Source: Triplophysa rosa (lineage: Eukaryota; Chordata; Actinopteri; Cypriniformes; Nemacheilidae). Taken from it: DNA of 64,000 bases. The stretch lies in contig NC_079895.1 of assembly GCF_024868665.1 (NCBI RefSeq), forward strand, positions 6,517,069 through 6,581,068. The letters are read 5' to 3'. The notes under the pieces are model-generated. The model saw only the letters and a program-made list of their open reading frames with translations. It searched no databases and was not told where the DNA came from. Shown here in pieces: positions 61,701 through 64,000 of the stretch (position 1 is the first letter of the stretch; every line of letters begins with the position of its first letter). The position numbers were made by a program, and so were the translations under genes.

Positions 61701-63781
61701 AACTCCTGACACTCATGAACACAGATGCTTGCTTTCAGTGCGTCTGCGCACCAAACTAAAAAGGCCCAGTGCGCACGCATCTAACTTTATTACATTCATC
61801 CAAATCTAATTTGAACTTTATAAACTCCAGATGGGTCGCGTAGCTCAAAGATCTGGTCTTCTTAATTGCATTATGGCCATCTAGCTTTGTCAAAACATTA
61901 CTAAGCTTTATAGCTTAATAAGTATAAGCATTATAGCTTTGTCATTTTCATTATTAAAGCATTTTGACTGCATTTATTGCATGCCTTAATCAAACTAAGT
62001 TTGTTGTGGTTTTAGGTTATTGGGTTTTTCCATTCACCCTCGTGTGGTATGACTTTCTTCTGTGGACCACAAAAGAATAGTGGTTTTGTGTCCATACAAT
62101 TGAAACCAGAAAGGGCCAGTGTTGTTTAGTTACCTACATTGTTCAAAATATCTTCTTTTGTGTTCTGCAAAAGAAATAAATCCATACAGGTCTGGAATGA
62201 CATCAGGCTGAAGAAATGATGACAGAATGTTTAGTTTTGAATGTACTGTCCCTTTAAATGCACCGTAAGGAATTAAAGGTCCAATATGTTTTTTTTTTTG
62301 AGGATCTATTGACAGAAATGCAACATAATAAACATAAATATGTCTTCAGGGGAGTTTAAAGACCTTACCTAATGAAGCGTTATGTTTTTATTACCTTAGA
62401 ATGAGCTGTTTCTATCTACATACACCGCAAGTCCCCTTACATGGAAGTCGCCGTGTTGTTTCTACTGTAGCCCTGAACGGACAAACTGCACTACAGAGCG
62501 CGTTTCATAAATACGTAATTTCCTTTGGCAAAGAAGCGTAAACGAGACGACATCTTAGTGCTGTGTCAGCCACCGTAATGCTTCGAAAGGGAGGGGGTTG
62601 GAGGTGTGGAGTGAGCCGTTGGTTGCAATTCGCAACATCACCGCTAGATGCTGCTAAATTTCATACACTGGACCTTTAAAGCATCTGCCAAACGCATAAT
62701 TATTTGTCCACTGCCCAATTCCACATCACAGAAATATTGCAAATACGGGTTTGTAATAATACTGTGTAAACCATAATATTTTGTTGTCTGTCTTATTGAA
62801 GTGCTGCAAGCGAAGACTTTTACTCTGGTACAAACCAACTTGTGTAAGTGGTGCAACCACTCGAGTCCCATATGCGAAGACAACGTCTGCACAAGCAACT
62901 GCAGTATGAGCTCTTTCTGTGAACTGCCTGAAGAAGTGTGTGTAGCAATTTGGTGAGTCTAAGCCATGGCTAAAATTTGACTACGCATAAATGATGTGCA
63001 CACAAATTGAGTTTACTGTTCCTAATATGAGCAAAGCTCTGTGGAAAACTCAAATGGCTTTTATGCTCATGCGAACCTTGGCAACACTGTACACCGATAT
63101 GGAACAAATAAAAACATGGCAGCATATCCCAGTAAGGTTCCAAGGAATAAGGATTTCGCTGCCATACAACAGCCCTTATGACCTGTGTTGCCATGTTGCT
63201 TTTCTCTTTTAAAACCATTTCCAGCCAGCTTGGTTTATGAAACACTTGTCTGACATTTGTGTTTCTGAAAGAGAAGCTGTTCTCTGTGGGGTCAAATAAA
63301 GACTCTCTCTCCGGGACAAATATCAAACACATTTCTAACCTTCAGCAACGTTTAGACTCTGGCATAAAATACAAAGTGCGCCAACGAGCAGGGATTCCCT
63401 GGATACATTTTACTCAAAAATGAATCAGAAGAGCATAAGACCTTTTCTAAGACCTTCCCCCCCCCCATGTTTGTATTTCTGAGGGGCTCAGTTGTTGTTT
63501 TAACTAACTGAAGGAGATTCCTCTGGGCTGTCGAGTATCGTGCTGTGCTTGACTGCATTCCTGTGATGTTTCTCGCAGGGAGAAGGACAACGCGAGTGTC
63601 AGCGTAAGAACGATGTGCTATAACCCGCAGAATCCACTGGAGAACATCATGCTGGCAAATTACTCCACCACAGAGTGTTTGATGACACCTCAACCCTCTG
63701 ATGATGGCCTGATGTATATCTGTGCCTGTATCGGTGATCAAGAGTGCAATGACCAGCTCATTTTTGACAAAGGACCCAATG
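58773..63781 (+). CDS. tgfbr2: TGF-beta receptor type II, N-terminal exons (partial gene)
   Basis: Serine/threonine-kinase receptor that binds TGF-beta and activates the type I receptor. Exons in the window: 58773-58830 (ATG, hydrophobic signal peptide, TSLLLCFC), 62802-62952 and 63579-63781. GT-AG borders and phases 1 and 2 agree. The ectodomain shows the conserved cysteine framework: LCKWCN, CEDNVCTSNCSMSSFCELPE, EEVCVAIW, MCYNPQNP, CLM and YICACIGDQECNDQLIF. These parallel human TGFBR2 (CSTCDNQKSCMSNCS, QEVCVAVW, MCSCSSDECNDNIIF). The transmembrane and kinase exons lie past the right edge, with the third exon ending in phase 1. Which of the two teleost co-orthologues it is cannot be told here. 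Other type II receptors (activin, BMP) fit the cysteine spacing worse. Confidence 0.9.
62030..62262. mobile_element. Palindromic MITE-family copy, tgfbr2 intron 1
   Basis: Inner landmarks of the family (TATGACTTTCTTCTGTGGACCACAAAAGAA, GTGTCCATACAATT, TCAAAATATCTTCTTTTGTG) and the right end ATGATGACAGAATG...CTGTCCCTTTAA are recognisable. The left terminus is degraded. Confidence 0.7.
62273..62679. mobile_element. TTAAAGGTCC-ended non-autonomous element, copy 3 (full length)
   Basis: 407 bp. Left end TTAAAGGTCCAATATG, right end CATACACTGGACCTTTAA, inverted with two or three mismatches. No ORF of note. The TTAA or TA at each end may be the target site. Immediately followed by the common retroelement end AAGCATCTGCCAAACGCAT. 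Confidence 0.82.
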
Positions 63782-63935
63782 GTACGTGCATGTCTAATAA
63801 ACGCATCTAAAAGTTATGATTTTCATACTGCTGTAGGCCTACTCGGTGTATCTGGTTCTCTAGCTAAGTTGGTTATGGGTTCATTACATACTGACCTACT
63901 GACGAAAAATGTACCCTAAATGCCAGTTGTGTTTA

Positions 63936-63985
63936 TCAGTTGCGTAAGTTGTTTTGTATAAAAGCATCTGCCAAATGCAAACATA
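63936..63985. repeat. Retroelement 3' end (inverted), tgfbr2 intron 3
   Basis: The reverse complement TGCATTTGGCAGATGCTTTTA is the same tail as at 21880-21945. Confidence 0.6.
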
Positions 63986-64000
63986 TGAACATGAGTGGAT

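Larger units (their letters stand above)
58831..62801 (+). other. tgfbr2 intron 1 (4 kb)
   Basis: Contains a palindromic MITE copy and a TTAAAGGTCC-family copy in its last 800 bp. The stretch at about 61200-61640 is less AT-rich and non-repetitive and could hold regulatory elements. No exon recognised. Confidence 0.55.

Overview
The window comes from a teleost fish, most likely a cypriniform. The genes are intron-rich with GT-AG splice sites. The encoded proteins match vertebrate families end to end. The non-coding DNA is full of short fish DNA transposons, including the palindromic 'GTGATAGTTCACCCAAAAAT' family familiar from cyprinid genomes. All exon boundaries below were derived by hand from splice sites, reading phase and similarity to known families. 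No alignment program was run.

Layout, left to right. (1) 1-2.5 kb: first coding exon of a KANSL1/KANSL1L-like gene on the minus strand, running off the left edge. Its promoter side is a purine repeat interrupted by a 244-base assembly gap. (2) 3.5-9.9 kb: a tandem duplication of about 3 kb carrying two single-exon bitter taste receptor (T2R) genes, both minus strand. (3) 10.1-20.2 kb: heg1, complete, 13 coding exons, minus strand. (4) 21.4-36.9 kb: slc12a8, complete, 13 coding exons, minus strand. (5) 41.2-45.5 kb: znf148, complete, 6 coding exons, minus strand. (6) 49.8-58.0 kb: snx4, complete, 14 coding exons plus a candidate 18-nt microexon, minus strand. (7) 58.8 kb to the right edge: the first three coding exons of a TGF-beta receptor type II gene on the plus strand, head-to-head with snx4.

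The genes do not form a pathway. heg1-slc12a8-znf148-snx4 is a conserved vertebrate block with the same order as human 3q21. HEG1 anchors the CCM/KRIT1 complex at endothelial junctions, SLC12A8 is a cation-chloride-cotransporter family protein, ZNF148 is a GC-box-binding transcription factor, and SNX4 is an endosomal sorting nexin. The flanking KANSL1L-like and TGFBR2 genes lie elsewhere in the human genome, so the ends of the block are lineage-specific junctions.

Points most worth a second look: the T2R pair and its possible gene-conversion tract; a last-exon-like ORF on the opposite strand inside heg1 intron 1; a GC-AG final intron and a candidate microexon in snx4; a promoter-like alternative first exon inside slc12a8; a 320-360-bp tandem repeat carrying a tRNA-like segment; and several DNA transposons with readable terminal repeats and target-site duplications.
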